Source of the DNA: Gammaproteobacteria bacterium | Lineage (GTDB): Bacteria; Pseudomonadota; Gammaproteobacteria; Steroidobacterales; UBA11654 | Direction: 5' to 3' | DNA length: 16,109 bases | NCBI GenBank assembly: GCA_012965065.1 | Contig: DTSX01000006.1 | Coordinates: forward strand, 1-16,109 | Shown here: positions 7,905 through 15,666 of the stretch, piece by piece | Layout: every line of letters begins with the position of its first letter | Numbering within the stretch: the first letter of the stretch is position 1 | The notes under the pieces: generated by a model | The model's database searches: none | What the model was told of the DNA's origin: nothing | Seen by the model: only the letters and a program-made list of their open reading frames with translations | Made by a program: the position numbers and the translations under genes

Positions 7905-8584
7905 TTTTGGAAAACATAATTACAATAGATGGGCCCAGTGGGGTAGGTAAAGGGACCTTAGCCATGTCACTTGCCAAGAAATTGCACTGGAACTATTTAA
8001 ACAGTGGGTCACTTTATAGGATTCTTGCATACCTTTCAGGTCAGCAAAAGATTGAGGATTCAAATACAGAAGCTTTGGTTAACCTGACAAAAAACCTTAG
8101 TGTGGAGTTTGAAATAAATAACAATGAACTGGTTGTTATTTTAGATGATAAAAACATATCTAATATGACCCAAACAGAAGACTGTGCAAAAAAAGCTTCA
8201 ATCATCGCTTCCAATAATACCGTCAGAAAATCATTGATAAAAACTCAAAGAATGTTTTACAAAGAACCAGGTCTAGTAGCTGAAGGTCGCGATATGGGAA
8301 GCGTGATTTTTCAACAGGCAAAATTTAAATTCTTTTTACAAGCAAGCGCCAAAATACGAGCTGAGCGTAGGCATAAGCAGTTGAAACAAAAAGGGATAAA
8401 TGTTAGCCTCTCGCGACTGATCAGTGAGTTGGACCGGAGAGATAAAAGAGATTTATCTAGAAAAAGCTCACCACTGATTATACCAACGGGGGCAGTGGTC
8501 ATTAATACTGATGATTTGACAATTGCTGAAGTAATGGGTCAAGTGATGAAACATAGTAAGAAATTGTTTAAAACCAAAAAATAG
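7898..8584 (+). CDS. cmk: Cytidylate kinase
   Basis: 228 aa, matching the E. coli enzyme (227). It phosphorylates CMP and dCMP to the diphosphates with ATP. The P-loop GPSGVGKGT is at residues 12-20; EGRDMGSVIF (129-138) is the CMP-binding signature (E. coli DGRDMGTVVF); RAERRHKQL and RDKRDLSRKSSPL form the lid and arginine-rich substrate region. The ATG overlaps the aroA stop by 7 nt (ATGCTGA), so translation is probably coupled, and no Shine-Dalgarno is needed or seen. The cmk-rpsA pairing is widespread in proteobacteria and the rpsA ATG follows after 8 nt. Confidence 0.97.
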   Translation: MLILENIITIDGPSGVGKGTLAMSLAKKLHWNYLNSGSLYRILAYLSGQQKIEDSNTEALVNLTKNLSVEFEINNNELVVILDDKNISNMTQTEDCAKKASIIASNNTVRKSLIKTQRMFYKEPGLVAEGRDMGSVIFQQAKFKFFLQASAKIRAERRHKQLKQKGINVSLSRLISELDRRDKRDLSRKSSPLIIPTGAVVINTDDLTIAEVMGQVMKHSKKLFKTKK

Positions 8585-8592
8585 AATTAACT

Positions 8593-10281
8593 ATGAATGA
8601 AAATTTTGAAACACTATTTGAAAATAGTAAATACAGTCAAGAATTAAAGAAAGGACAAATAGTTCAAGCAGATGTAATCGAGATTACGTCCGACCATGCC
8701 ATTTTAAATGCTGGGTTAAAATCTGAATCTACCGTATCCATAAGTCAATTTAAGAACCCAGAAGGGGAAATAGAAATTAAAATTGGTGATACTGTTGAGG
8801 TGTCTCTTGAGGATATCGAGGACGGTGAAGGTCACACAAAACTATCACGACAAAGGGCTAAAAACGACGCTACTTGGAAAGAAATAACCAAGGCTCTTGA
8901 AGAGAACTCGGTCATTAATGGATTCATCAAAAACAGAGTTAAGGGAGGTTTTACCGTTTTAATTGGTCAAATTAATGCATTTTTACCTGGCTCTTTAGTT
9001 GATGTGAGGCCTGTTAGAGACACGCAATACTTAGAAGGAACAAGCTCTGATTTTAAAGTCATAAAAGCAGAGAAAAGAGCAAACAATATTGTTGTTTCAA
9101 GAAAAGCAGCCATCCAAGGAGACAACATAGAATCAAAAGCAGAACTGATAGAAAAAATTAATGAGGGTGACATTATTGAGGGGATAGTGAAAAACTTAAC
9201 AGATTACGGAGCATTTATTGATCTTGGAGGTATTGACGGTTTATTGCACATTACTGATATTTCGTGGAAAAAAGTAAAACACCCATCACAACACCTTTCA
9301 ATCGCTGATAAATTAAAAGTAAAAGTTCTCGCACTAGACAAAGAAAAACATAGAGTTTCATTAGGATTGAAACAATTAGATCAAGACCCATGGGATAAAA
9401 TTATCGAAGAATTCGAAGTTGGTAATAAAATGACTTGTGGCATATCAAACATAACAGATTATGGTCTTTTCGTAGAAATTAAAGATGGTATAGAAGGGTT
9501 GGTCCATGTTTCTGAAATAGATTGGACAAACAACAATCCTAACCCCTATAAAACAGCAAAAATTGGTGATGAAGTTGAAGTTATGATTCTTGATATTGAT
9601 AGTGAAAAAAGGCGTGTATCGCTAGGTATAAAACAGTGTTTGCCAAACCCTTGGGATAATTTTTCACAAAATTTCTCTACCAACGACAGAATCAAAGGCA
9701 CAATTAAATCAATTACTGACTTTGGTATATTTATTGGCTTGCAGGGCAACATTGATGGCTTAATTCATGTTTCTGACATTTCCTGGGAAAGTGAAAACAC
9801 CATAAGCCTAGGTGAGTATAAAAAAGGTACTGAGATCGAGGCTGTCATCTTATCAATTGACCCTCAAAGACAGAGAATTTCATTGGGAATTAAACAACTA
9901 GAAAACGACCCATTTGTCGCTTTCATGACCAACAACCCAAAAGGAAAAATAGTTAGTGGTGTTGCTGGTGAAATAGATGAAAACAATGCATTAGTTCTCA
10001 TTGATGGCAATATAAAGGGTTTATTGAACATTGCCGAAGTATCACAGGAGAGCCTTCAGGATGTGCGAGCAGTTCTTAAGAGTGGCGACGAAATTGAAGC
10101 AAAAATTATTGGTTTTGATAGAAAAAATAGAACGGTTAAATTATCAATAAAAGCTAAAGAAGAAACAGAAGAGAGGGAAGCTCTTGAATCATATAAAGCA
10201 GATGAGTCTGAATCTATTGCCAAAACCAGTCTGGGAGATTTGTTAAAATCAAAGTTTAGAAAAAAAGATAAAAACGAGTAA
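8593..10281 (+). CDS. rpsA: 30S ribosomal protein S1
   Basis: 562 aa (E. coli 557). S1 binds mRNA on the 30S subunit and is needed for initiation on messages with weak Shine-Dalgarno sequences. Six S1 OB-fold repeats can be traced at about residues 20-88, 106-172, 190-261, 275-348, 364-435 and 451-521; repeats 3 to 5 carry near-identical TDYGAF or TDFGIF and GLxHxS/TDxSW motifs, repeats 1, 2 and 6 are more divergent, as usual. The C-terminal tail is charged. Only 8 nt (AATTAACT) separate it from cmk, so any autoregulatory leader hairpins must lie inside cmk coding sequence. The start site has no Shine-Dalgarno; E. coli rpsA also lacks a canonical one, so this is in character. Confidence 0.98.
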   Translation: MNENFETLFENSKYSQELKKGQIVQADVIEITSDHAILNAGLKSESTVSISQFKNPEGEIEIKIGDTVEVSLEDIEDGEGHTKLSRQRAKNDATWKEITKALEENSVINGFIKNRVKGGFTVLIGQINAFLPGSLVDVRPVRDTQYLEGTSSDFKVIKAEKRANNIVVSRKAAIQGDNIESKAELIEKINEGDIIEGIVKNLTDYGAFIDLGGIDGLLHITDISWKKVKHPSQHLSIADKLKVKVLALDKEKHRVSLGLKQLDQDPWDKIIEEFEVGNKMTCGISNITDYGLFVEIKDGIEGLVHVSEIDWTNNNPNPYKTAKIGDEVEVMILDIDSEKRRVSLGIKQCLPNPWDNFSQNFSTNDRIKGTIKSITDFGIFIGLQGNIDGLIHVSDISWESENTISLGEYKKGTEIEAVILSIDPQRQRISLGIKQLENDPFVAFMTNNPKGKIVSGVAGEIDENNALVLIDGNIKGLLNIAEVSQESLQDVRAVLKSGDEIEAKIIGFDRKNRTVKLSIKAKEETEEREALESYKADESESIAKTSLGDLLKSKFRKKDKNE

Positions 10282-10300
10282 AAATTGCATTCTTAAATAT

Positions 10301-10306
10301 TATAAT
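10301..10306 (+). promoter_or_regulatory. Possible -10 element upstream of ihfB
   Basis: A perfect TATAAT in the 39 nt rpsA-ihfB gap. No convincing -35 hexamer lies 16-18 nt upstream (TTGCAT at 10285-10290 is only 10 nt away), and transcription from it would begin under 10 nt before the ATG. An internal ihfB promoter is known in E. coli, which is why it is noted, but AT-richness alone could explain it. Confidence 0.25.
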
Positions 10307-10320
10307 GTTCTAATAAAGTC

Positions 10321-10614
10321 ATGAAAGTTAACAAAAAAGAGCTAATAGAGAAAATTTCCAGAAACCAAGATCAATTGCCACATCGTGATATTGAATTAGC
10401 AGTAAAAACAATCATCAATTGCATGACGCAAGCACTTTCAACTGGAGACAGGATCGAAATAAGGGGATTTGGTAGTTTTTCACTTCGTTACCGCAGACCA
10501 AGAATAGGCCGTAATCCAAAAACAGGTAAGACTGTTAACATTAATGAGCGTTATGTCCCTCATTTTAAACCAGGAAAAAATCTAAAAAAGAGAGTCAATA
10601 AAGGCACAGATTAA
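10321..10614 (+). CDS. ihfB: Integration host factor subunit beta
   Basis: 97 aa (E. coli 94). A HU/IHF-family DNA-bending protein that pairs with IHF-alpha. The DNA-binding arm motif GRNPKTG (63-69) contains the intercalating Pro66; IRGFGSFSLRYRRPR (47-61) and RYVPHFKPGKNLKKRV (77-92) match IHF-beta rather than HU. The position directly after rpsA is the conserved ihfB locus, which settles the paralogue choice. The ATG at 10321 gives the usual N-terminus (MKVNKKELIEKIS). The upstream sequence TAATAAAGTC has no real Shine-Dalgarno. Confidence 0.96.
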   Translation: MKVNKKELIEKISRNQDQLPHRDIELAVKTIINCMTQALSTGDRIEIRGFGSFSLRYRRPRIGRNPKTGKTVNINERYVPHFKPGKNLKKRVNKGTD

Positions 10615-10636
10615 TCTAGTTAGATCAAAACTGTAA

Positions 10637-11806
10637 ATGCCATCAGAAAATACTATATATCTTGCAGCGATTATTTCTGTCTCTGCATTACTTGGGTATC
10701 TGTACTTAAAATTTGTTGATAAGGAAGACGACGACTCAAAAATCAGTCCAGAATACTTAATAGGTTTGAAACTCTTATTAAACGAACAAGCAGACAAAGC
10801 CATCAACCTTTTCTCAGAGATTGTTCAGGTCGATGAAGACACCATTGAAACGCATTTAGCCTTGGGGGTACTTTTTAGAAAACAAGGAAAGATTGATCAA
10901 GCGATAAAATTGCATGAGAACATTATTTCTAAAAAAGAACTAAAGGAACATCATTATTATCAAACGCTTGAAGAATTAGCAGAGGATTATTACACGGCCG
11001 GTTTATACGACAAGTCTGAAGAAATATTTGAAAAACTAATAGATATAAAAAATCATAAAAATTCTTCGTTAAGCAAGCTAATGCAAATATACGAATACAC
11101 TTGTGAATGGGATAAAGCATTATCAACAACTGAAAAACTTAATGCTATCGATCCCTCAAATGAATATAAAAAAAATATTCCTCATTATTTATGCCAAATA
11201 TCTGAGAAGTACATTGCTAAAAATGATCTGGAAAATGCAGAACTATACATCGATAAAGCAAAAGCCACAAAATCCAGTTCCTCAAGAATACTTTTTGTAT
11301 CAATCCAGATTGCTCTAAAAAAACGAGAACTAGTAAAAGCAGTTGCACTGTATAAAAAATTGTGTGAAATCAGTGACTTGGGACACCAGATTCTTTTACC
11401 TGATTTAATTGCAACGGCAAAACAAAATGGTCAAATAAATCAAGTAAATGGAATGATACAAGGGATTTACAATAAATCATCTAAGGTAAAAGAACATTTA
11501 GCACTCCTAGCAATAATGAATTTGAACCTCGACGATAAAATCATCATGCAATCACTTCATGAATTTTTATCCAATGAACTTTATTTTTCTGAATTGCTTC
11601 GTTTTAATGAAATGAAATCAATATCTGAGTTGGTAAGTAAAGAATTAATCAATAACATCCGAGTTAAACTAAATCAGAAGTCCATGAATAAGTTTAAATA
11701 TTTATGCAAAAATTGTGGATACAAGACCATTAAACTTTCCTGGCAATGTCCAACTTGCAGAAGTTGGGAGTCGTCCACTCCAATCAATTTCATTGCAAAC
11801 AATTAA
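10637..11806 (+). CDS. lapB: Lipopolysaccharide assembly protein B (TPR and rubredoxin-like zinc domain)
   Basis: 389 aa, the same length as E. coli LapB (YciM). In E. coli it works at the inner membrane with FtsH to control LpxC turnover, and so LPS amount. A single N-terminal membrane helix is visible at residues 6-26, followed by a short acidic linker and about 300 residues of tetratricopeptide-like helical pairs (for example LLLNEQADKAINLFSEIV and LGVLFRKQGKIDQAIKLHE). The C-terminus has a rubredoxin-type zinc knuckle with Cys357, Cys360, Cys371 and Cys374 (CKNCG and CPTC), characteristic of the family. It lies 22 nt after ihfB. The lapA gene that usually precedes lapB is missing, as is pyrF after it. 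No Shine-Dalgarno is visible. Confidence 0.93.
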   Translation: MPSENTIYLAAIISVSALLGYLYLKFVDKEDDDSKISPEYLIGLKLLLNEQADKAINLFSEIVQVDEDTIETHLALGVLFRKQGKIDQAIKLHENIISKKELKEHHYYQTLEELAEDYYTAGLYDKSEEIFEKLIDIKNHKNSSLSKLMQIYEYTCEWDKALSTTEKLNAIDPSNEYKKNIPHYLCQISEKYIAKNDLENAELYIDKAKATKSSSSRILFVSIQIALKKRELVKAVALYKKLCEISDLGHQILLPDLIATAKQNGQINQVNGMIQGIYNKSSKVKEHLALLAIMNLNLDDKIIMQSLHEFLSNELYFSELLRFNEMKSISELVSKELINNIRVKLNQKSMNKFKYLCKNCGYKTIKLSWQCPTCRSWESSTPINFIANN

Positions 11807-11822
11807 ATTATTCTTAAATGCA

Positions 11823-12239
11823 ATGACAATTAATAAAACAACTGGAGTTATTGCAGGCAACTTTGATGTAATCCACCCGGGCTACATTCATCTTTTTAAT
11901 GAATGCAAAGAACACTGCAACACACTTTTACTCTTGTTGCATGAAGACCCGTCTATAGAAAGAAAGCAAAAGTTAAAACCCATTCTGACTCTTGAAGAAA
12001 GAATCCTGATTTTATCGTCTTTACGTCAAGTTGATGAAATCATTAGTTATAAAACTGAAGCCGAACTCCTAGTGCTTCTTAAGAGTCAAACAATAGATGT
12101 TAGGTTTTTAGGGGATGATTACCAAGGTAAAGAATTTACGGGTATGGAGCTTAATATCCCAATCCATTATCTGAACCGATCTCATGGTTGGAGTACGACG
12201 AAATACAAAGAACTCTTGGCTAAAACTTTGACTGATTAG
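11823..12239 (+). CDS. Cytidylyltransferase-like nucleotidyltransferase (TagD/RfaE-domain family)
   Basis: 138 aa from the ATG at 11823, 16 nt after lapB. The open frame extends upstream to 11715, but that part overlaps the zinc-finger end of lapB and has no family similarity, so the later ATG is chosen. The fold is the HIGH-type nucleotidyltransferase of glycerol-3-phosphate cytidylyltransferase and the HldE C-terminal domain: GNFDVIHPGYIHL (12-24), HEDPSIER (40-47), FLGDDY (95-100) and RSHGWSTTKYK (119-129), the last comparable to the RTxGISTT nucleotide-binding motif of TagD. The first motif reads HPGY (18-21) where HxGH is expected, so the second catalytic His is Tyr21. The transferred nucleotide and acceptor cannot be told from sequence. 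Its place after lapB hints at envelope precursor activation, which is inference. Confidence 0.82.
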   Translation: MTINKTTGVIAGNFDVIHPGYIHLFNECKEHCNTLLLLLHEDPSIERKQKLKPILTLEERILILSSLRQVDEIISYKTEAELLVLLKSQTIDVRFLGDDYQGKEFTGMELNIPIHYLNRSHGWSTTKYKELLAKTLTD

Positions 12240-12251
12240 GGAAAAGACGTC

Positions 12252-12327
12252 TGGCTCCCCGGGCCGGACTCGAACCAGCGACCAATTGATTAACAGTCAA
12301 CCGCTCTACCAACTGAGCTACCGGGGA
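12252..12327 (-). tRNA. tRNA-Asn (anticodon GTT)
   Basis: 76 nt cloverleaf with encoded CCA. The acceptor stem is TCCCCGG paired with CCGGGGA; the D-arm contains GCTCAGTTGGTAGAGC; the anticodon loop CTGTTAA gives GTT (complement at 12292-12294); the T-arm contains GGTTCGAGTCC. It resembles E. coli tRNA-Asn in length and loop sequences. It lies 53 nt downstream of the aminotransferase stop on the same strand and its 3' end is 12 nt from the stop of the convergent nucleotidyltransferase gene. Confidence 0.97.
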
Positions 12328-12341
12328 GTAGACTAACTCGG

Positions 12342-12370
12342 AGTCTGCTTGAACCGATTTAATTAGTCAA
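12342..12370 (-). promoter_or_regulatory. Candidate tRNA-Asn promoter
   Basis: On the minus strand: TTGACT (12370-12365), 17 nt, CAGACT (12347-12342), then a CCGAG discriminator that is GC-rich as in stringently controlled stable-RNA promoters. Start would fall about 8 nt before the tRNA. The -10 is poor (three of six), so read-through from the aminotransferase is an equal alternative. Confidence 0.3.
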
Positions 12371-12380
12371 GAAGAAGAAA

Positions 12381-13586
12381 TTATTTCAACACTTCCTTAA
12401 TTCTACTCACAGCCTCTTTGAGTAATTCCATACTGGTAGCAAAAGAAAGGCGTATATGACCTTTTGCACCAAATGCGGTACCTGGCACAACAGCAACCCG
12501 AGCTTTTTCAAGCAAGTAGTCAGAAAATTCTATGTCATCGGTTAAATTTAAGTATTCGATTGCGTTAATGACTTCTGGAAAGGTGTAAAACGCACCCGTT
12601 GCTGCAACTGTTTTGAAGCCCCGAATCTCATTTAGAGCAGCAAAAATAAATTTATGCCTTCTTTCATACTCTCTGGTCATAGAATGAACAGATTCATGTG
12701 TGCCATTTAAAGCCATAACTGCAGCTGCTTGGGAAACAGACGACGCATTGGATGTGCTTTGGCCTTGTATTTTCTTCATTGCAGCAATAATTTTTGGCGG
12801 TCCTCCACAGTAACCAATTCTCCAACCAGTCATTGCATAAGCTTTAGAGACTCCATTAATTGTGATTGTTCTTTCAAACAAGTCAGGGCAAGCTTCTGCA
12901 AAACTGTAGAACTTATCTTCTCCCCAATAAATGTGTTCATACATATCATCGGTGGCAATCAGAACATTGGGATAATTCTTCAGCACCTCAGCAATAATCT
13001 GGTATTGATCTTTTGTGTAAGTCACACCAGTTGGATTTGAGGGTGAATTCAACATCAAAAGGCGGGTATTTTCTGTCAGAACAGAGTCAAGGTCTTCAGC
13101 GTTGAATTGAAAATTATTTGCAAAAGATGTTTTTAAGATCACAGGAGAGCCGTTTGCGAGCAGCACCATATCAGGATAAGAAACCCAATAGGGACTAATG
13201 ATGACTGCTTCTTTGCCATGTTCCAAAACGGCTTGAAATAAGTTGAAACAAGTTTGTTTTGCTCCAGACGAAACAAGAATGTTCTCTGGTTGATACAAAA
13301 GATTGTTGTCTTGAGAAAATTTATTAACGATAGCATCTTTCAATTCTGGTGTTCCATCAACTGGGGTGTATTTAGTTTGGCCCTTTTGAATCGCCTGAAT
13401 TCCTGCTTCTTTAATGTGGTCTGGAGTATCAAAATCAGGTTCTCCAGCACTCAAGCTAATGATGTCAATACCTTGTGCCTTAAGTGCCATTGCTTTTGCA
13501 GAAATTGTCAAAGTAGCAGAGGGCTGAACACGTTGAACACGTTCAGTTAGGACTGCAGTTGATGTTTTACTTTGTTTTAGCATCAT
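12381..13586 (-). CDS. Class I (subgroup Ib) aminotransferase, aspartate or prephenate type
   Basis: 401 aa PLP-dependent aminotransferase. The Schiff-base lysine is Lys248 in NGVSKAYAMTGWRIGY, with Arg256 binding the cofactor phosphate; SPSNPTG (181-187) holds Asn184, ATDDMYEHIY (211-220) holds Asp213 and Tyr216, and Arg379 in GHIRLSFA binds the substrate carboxylate. LSAGEPDFDTP (45-55) and GQTKYTPVDGTPEL (69-82) are typical of Ib aspartate aminotransferases, several of which also act on aromatic amino acids or prephenate. Specificity cannot be settled by eye, so no symbol is given. Two adjacent ATGs (13586, 13583) are possible starts; neither has a Shine-Dalgarno. It is divergent from uvrB across 32 nt, an arrangement also found in Pseudomonas, and tRNA-Asn follows it. 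Confidence 0.93.
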   Translation of the reverse strand: MMLKQSKTSTAVLTERVQRVQPSATLTISAKAMALKAQGIDIISLSAGEPDFDTPDHIKEAGIQAIQKGQTKYTPVDGTPELKDAIVNKFSQDNNLLYQPENILVSSGAKQTCFNLFQAVLEHGKEAVIISPYWVSYPDMVLLANGSPVILKTSFANNFQFNAEDLDSVLTENTRLLMLNSPSNPTGVTYTKDQYQIIAEVLKNYPNVLIATDDMYEHIYWGEDKFYSFAEACPDLFERTITINGVSKAYAMTGWRIGYCGGPPKIIAAMKKIQGQSTSNASSVSQAAAVMALNGTHESVHSMTREYERRHKFIFAALNEIRGFKTVAATGAFYTFPEVINAIEYLNLTDDIEFSDYLLEKARVAVVPGTAFGAKGHIRLSFATSMELLKEAVSRIKEVLK

Positions 13587-13604
13587 AATGGTTAAATAGA
13601 GGGC

Positions 13605-13610
13605 TATAAT
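13605..13610. promoter_or_regulatory. Shared TATAAT/ATTATA box between aminotransferase and uvrB
   Basis: A perfect -10 hexamer for uvrB, whose ATG is only 9 nt further on, so any transcript from it would be nearly leaderless. On the other strand the overlapping TATTAT could be a -10 for the aminotransferase. No clear -35 is visible for either; those regions would lie in the opposite gene's start. Confidence 0.35.
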
Positions 13611-13618
13611 ATCAAATT

Positions 13619-15655
13619 ATGTCTGAAGAATACTTCAAATTAACTTGCGACTACAAACCTAAAGGCGATCAAATTAATGCCATTAATGAATTGGAGGAGG
13701 GCTTAAATTTTGGTCTTGCGAAACAAACTCTTTTAGGGGTTACGGGCTCAGGGAAAACTTTTACAATTGCAAACATAATCAACCGTCAACAAAGACCGAC
13801 CCTGATATTGGCACCGAATAAAACCTTAACAGCTCAACTGTATGGGGAAATGAGAGAATATTTCCCAAAAAATAAGGTCGAATATTTCGTCTCTTATTAC
13901 GATTACTATCAGCCTGAAGCCTATATGCCAGCCACAGATATGTACATCGAAAAAGATGCTTCTGTTAATGCCCATGTTGAACAAATGAGATTATCTGCTA
14001 CCAAGGCGTTGATTGAACGTAGAGATACAATTATTGTTGCCACAGTTTCAGCTATCTATGGTCTCGGCGATCCTGAATTGTATTTTAATATGGTACTGCA
14101 CCTATCACTCAATGATAGGATCGATCAAAGATTGGTGCTCAGGAAATTGGCCGAACTTCAATACCAGAGAAATACCATTGATTTCAGACAAGGAACATTT
14201 CGAGTCTTAGGTGATGTGATTGATATTTTTCCGGCTGATTCAGAAAAATATGCAGTCCGAATTGAACTCGATGAGGACATAATCGAAGGCCTTTCCTACT
14301 TTGATCCGTTGACAGGTGCAATCAACAGACAGATGAGACAAGTTACCATTTTCCCAAAAACACACTACGTGACACCCAAACATATGTTGTTAAACGCCGT
14401 TGATGAAATAAAAATAGAATTGAAGGCTCGTTTGCAAGAACTGCATAAGATGAACAAGTTGGTGGAGGCCCAGAGACTTGAGCAGCGAACTATGTATGAT
14501 TTAGAAATGATCAAAGAATTGGGTTTTTGTTCGGGTATAGAAAATTACAGTCGCTACCTTTCAGGAAGACAAGCAGGAGAACCACCACCATGTTTAATTG
14601 ACTACCTACCGAACAATGCCTTGGTCGTTATTGATGAAAGTCATGTGACAATCCCACAATTGCATGGAATGTATAAAGGCGATCGTTCTCGAAAAACAAC
14701 ACTTGTTGAATATGGATTTAGACTGCCTTCGGCACTCGACAACCGTCCTTTGATGTTTGAGGAATTTGAAATACTCACCCCTCAAATCATTTATCTGTCT
14801 GCAACTCCAAGAGATTATGAAATACAAAATTCCGATGCGGTTGTTGAACAGTTGGTACGACCCACAGGTTTGGTTGACCCAGAAATAGAAGTGCGACCCG
14901 TTAGCAATCAAGTTGATGATCTGCTTTCAGAAATTAGAATTAGAACAAAAAGACATGAAAGGGTTTTGGTCACCACACTGACCAAAAGAATGTCTGAAGA
15001 TCTAGCAGATTACTACAATGACCTCAATGTCAAAGTCCGTTACTTGCATTCCGATATAGAAACGGTGGAACGAACTGAAATATTGAGAGACCTCAGGTTG
15101 GGAGTATTTGATGTCTTGGTTGGTATCAATCTTCTCCGCGAAGGGTTGGATCTCCCGGAAGTTTCCCTGGTTGCAATTCTTGATGCCGACAAGGAGGGTT
15201 TTTTAAGATCCGAAGGTTCTTTAATCCAGACTATGGGCAGAGCCGCAAGGAATATCAATGGCAAAGCGATCATGTATGCGGACTCTGTGACCGGGTCTAT
15301 GCATCGTGCCATCAAAGAAACCAACAGAAGAAGGGAAAAACAAATTAAATTCAACACTGACCACAACATAAAACCAAAAACGATTATTAAAAACATTCAA
15401 GACATTATGCAAGGAGCAAGATCAAAAGCTACCAAGAGGTATCTTAAAATTCCAAAATCGATACAAAAAACCTTTGATCCAGAACACCCAGAAAAACTAG
15501 GCAAAACAATTGATCAAATGGAAATTAGAATGTTTGAAGCTGCCAAAAATCTTGAATTTGAGGAGGCCGCTAAAATTAGGGATGAGATCAAACTCGTTAA
15601 AGACTTTAATTTTGGTATCAGTTACGTCGACACAGAACGACCAACGGTGAATTAA
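13619..15655 (+). CDS. uvrB: Excinuclease ABC subunit B
   Basis: 678 aa (E. coli 673). The DNA-damage-verifying helicase-like subunit of nucleotide excision repair, loaded by UvrA and partner of UvrC. Walker A GVTGSGKT (40-47); the beta-hairpin that inserts between the strands has YYDYYQPEAY (93-102); Walker B DESH (339-342); helicase motifs include the LSATPRDYE region, INLLREGLDLPEVSLVAILD and QTMGRAARN (motif VI with the arginine finger). The C-terminal UVR domain that contacts UvrC is at about 631-664 (FEAAKNLEFEEAAKIRDEI). The protein is complete and no domain is missing. A GAGGG at 13599-13603 is too far (15 nt) from the ATG to act as a normal Shine-Dalgarno. Confidence 0.98.
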   Translation: MSEEYFKLTCDYKPKGDQINAINELEEGLNFGLAKQTLLGVTGSGKTFTIANIINRQQRPTLILAPNKTLTAQLYGEMREYFPKNKVEYFVSYYDYYQPEAYMPATDMYIEKDASVNAHVEQMRLSATKALIERRDTIIVATVSAIYGLGDPELYFNMVLHLSLNDRIDQRLVLRKLAELQYQRNTIDFRQGTFRVLGDVIDIFPADSEKYAVRIELDEDIIEGLSYFDPLTGAINRQMRQVTIFPKTHYVTPKHMLLNAVDEIKIELKARLQELHKMNKLVEAQRLEQRTMYDLEMIKELGFCSGIENYSRYLSGRQAGEPPPCLIDYLPNNALVVIDESHVTIPQLHGMYKGDRSRKTTLVEYGFRLPSALDNRPLMFEEFEILTPQIIYLSATPRDYEIQNSDAVVEQLVRPTGLVDPEIEVRPVSNQVDDLLSEIRIRTKRHERVLVTTLTKRMSEDLADYYNDLNVKVRYLHSDIETVERTEILRDLRLGVFDVLVGINLLREGLDLPEVSLVAILDADKEGFLRSEGSLIQTMGRAARNINGKAIMYADSVTGSMHRAIKETNRRREKQIKFNTDHNIKPKTIIKNIQDIMQGARSKATKRYLKIPKSIQKTFDPEHPEKLGKTIDQMEIRMFEAAKNLEFEEAAKIRDEIKLVKDFNFGISYVDTERPTVN

Positions 15656-15666
15656 AAAGAGATCCA

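Noticed and set aside
7720..7977. Antisense reading frame across the aroA/cmk junction
   Set aside because: It overlaps two well-identified genes, has no recognisable motif and no ribosome site; the same holds for the other antisense frames inside gyrA, uvrB and the aminotransferase.
11715..11822. Longer start for the nucleotidyltransferase, at 11715
   Set aside because: The extra 36 residues overlap the conserved zinc-knuckle end of lapB in another frame and have no similarity to the family; the ATG at 11823 begins just before the first conserved motif.
12245..12252. AGACGTCT palindrome as a terminator
   Set aside because: Only 8 nt, no loop and no T-run, and its last base belongs to the tRNA CCA end. 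Not a credible terminator.
12330..12346. Inverted repeat AGACT...AGTCT as a terminator of the aminotransferase gene
   Set aside because: Five-base stem with no T-run on the minus strand; it lies in the probable promoter/leader of tRNA-Asn.
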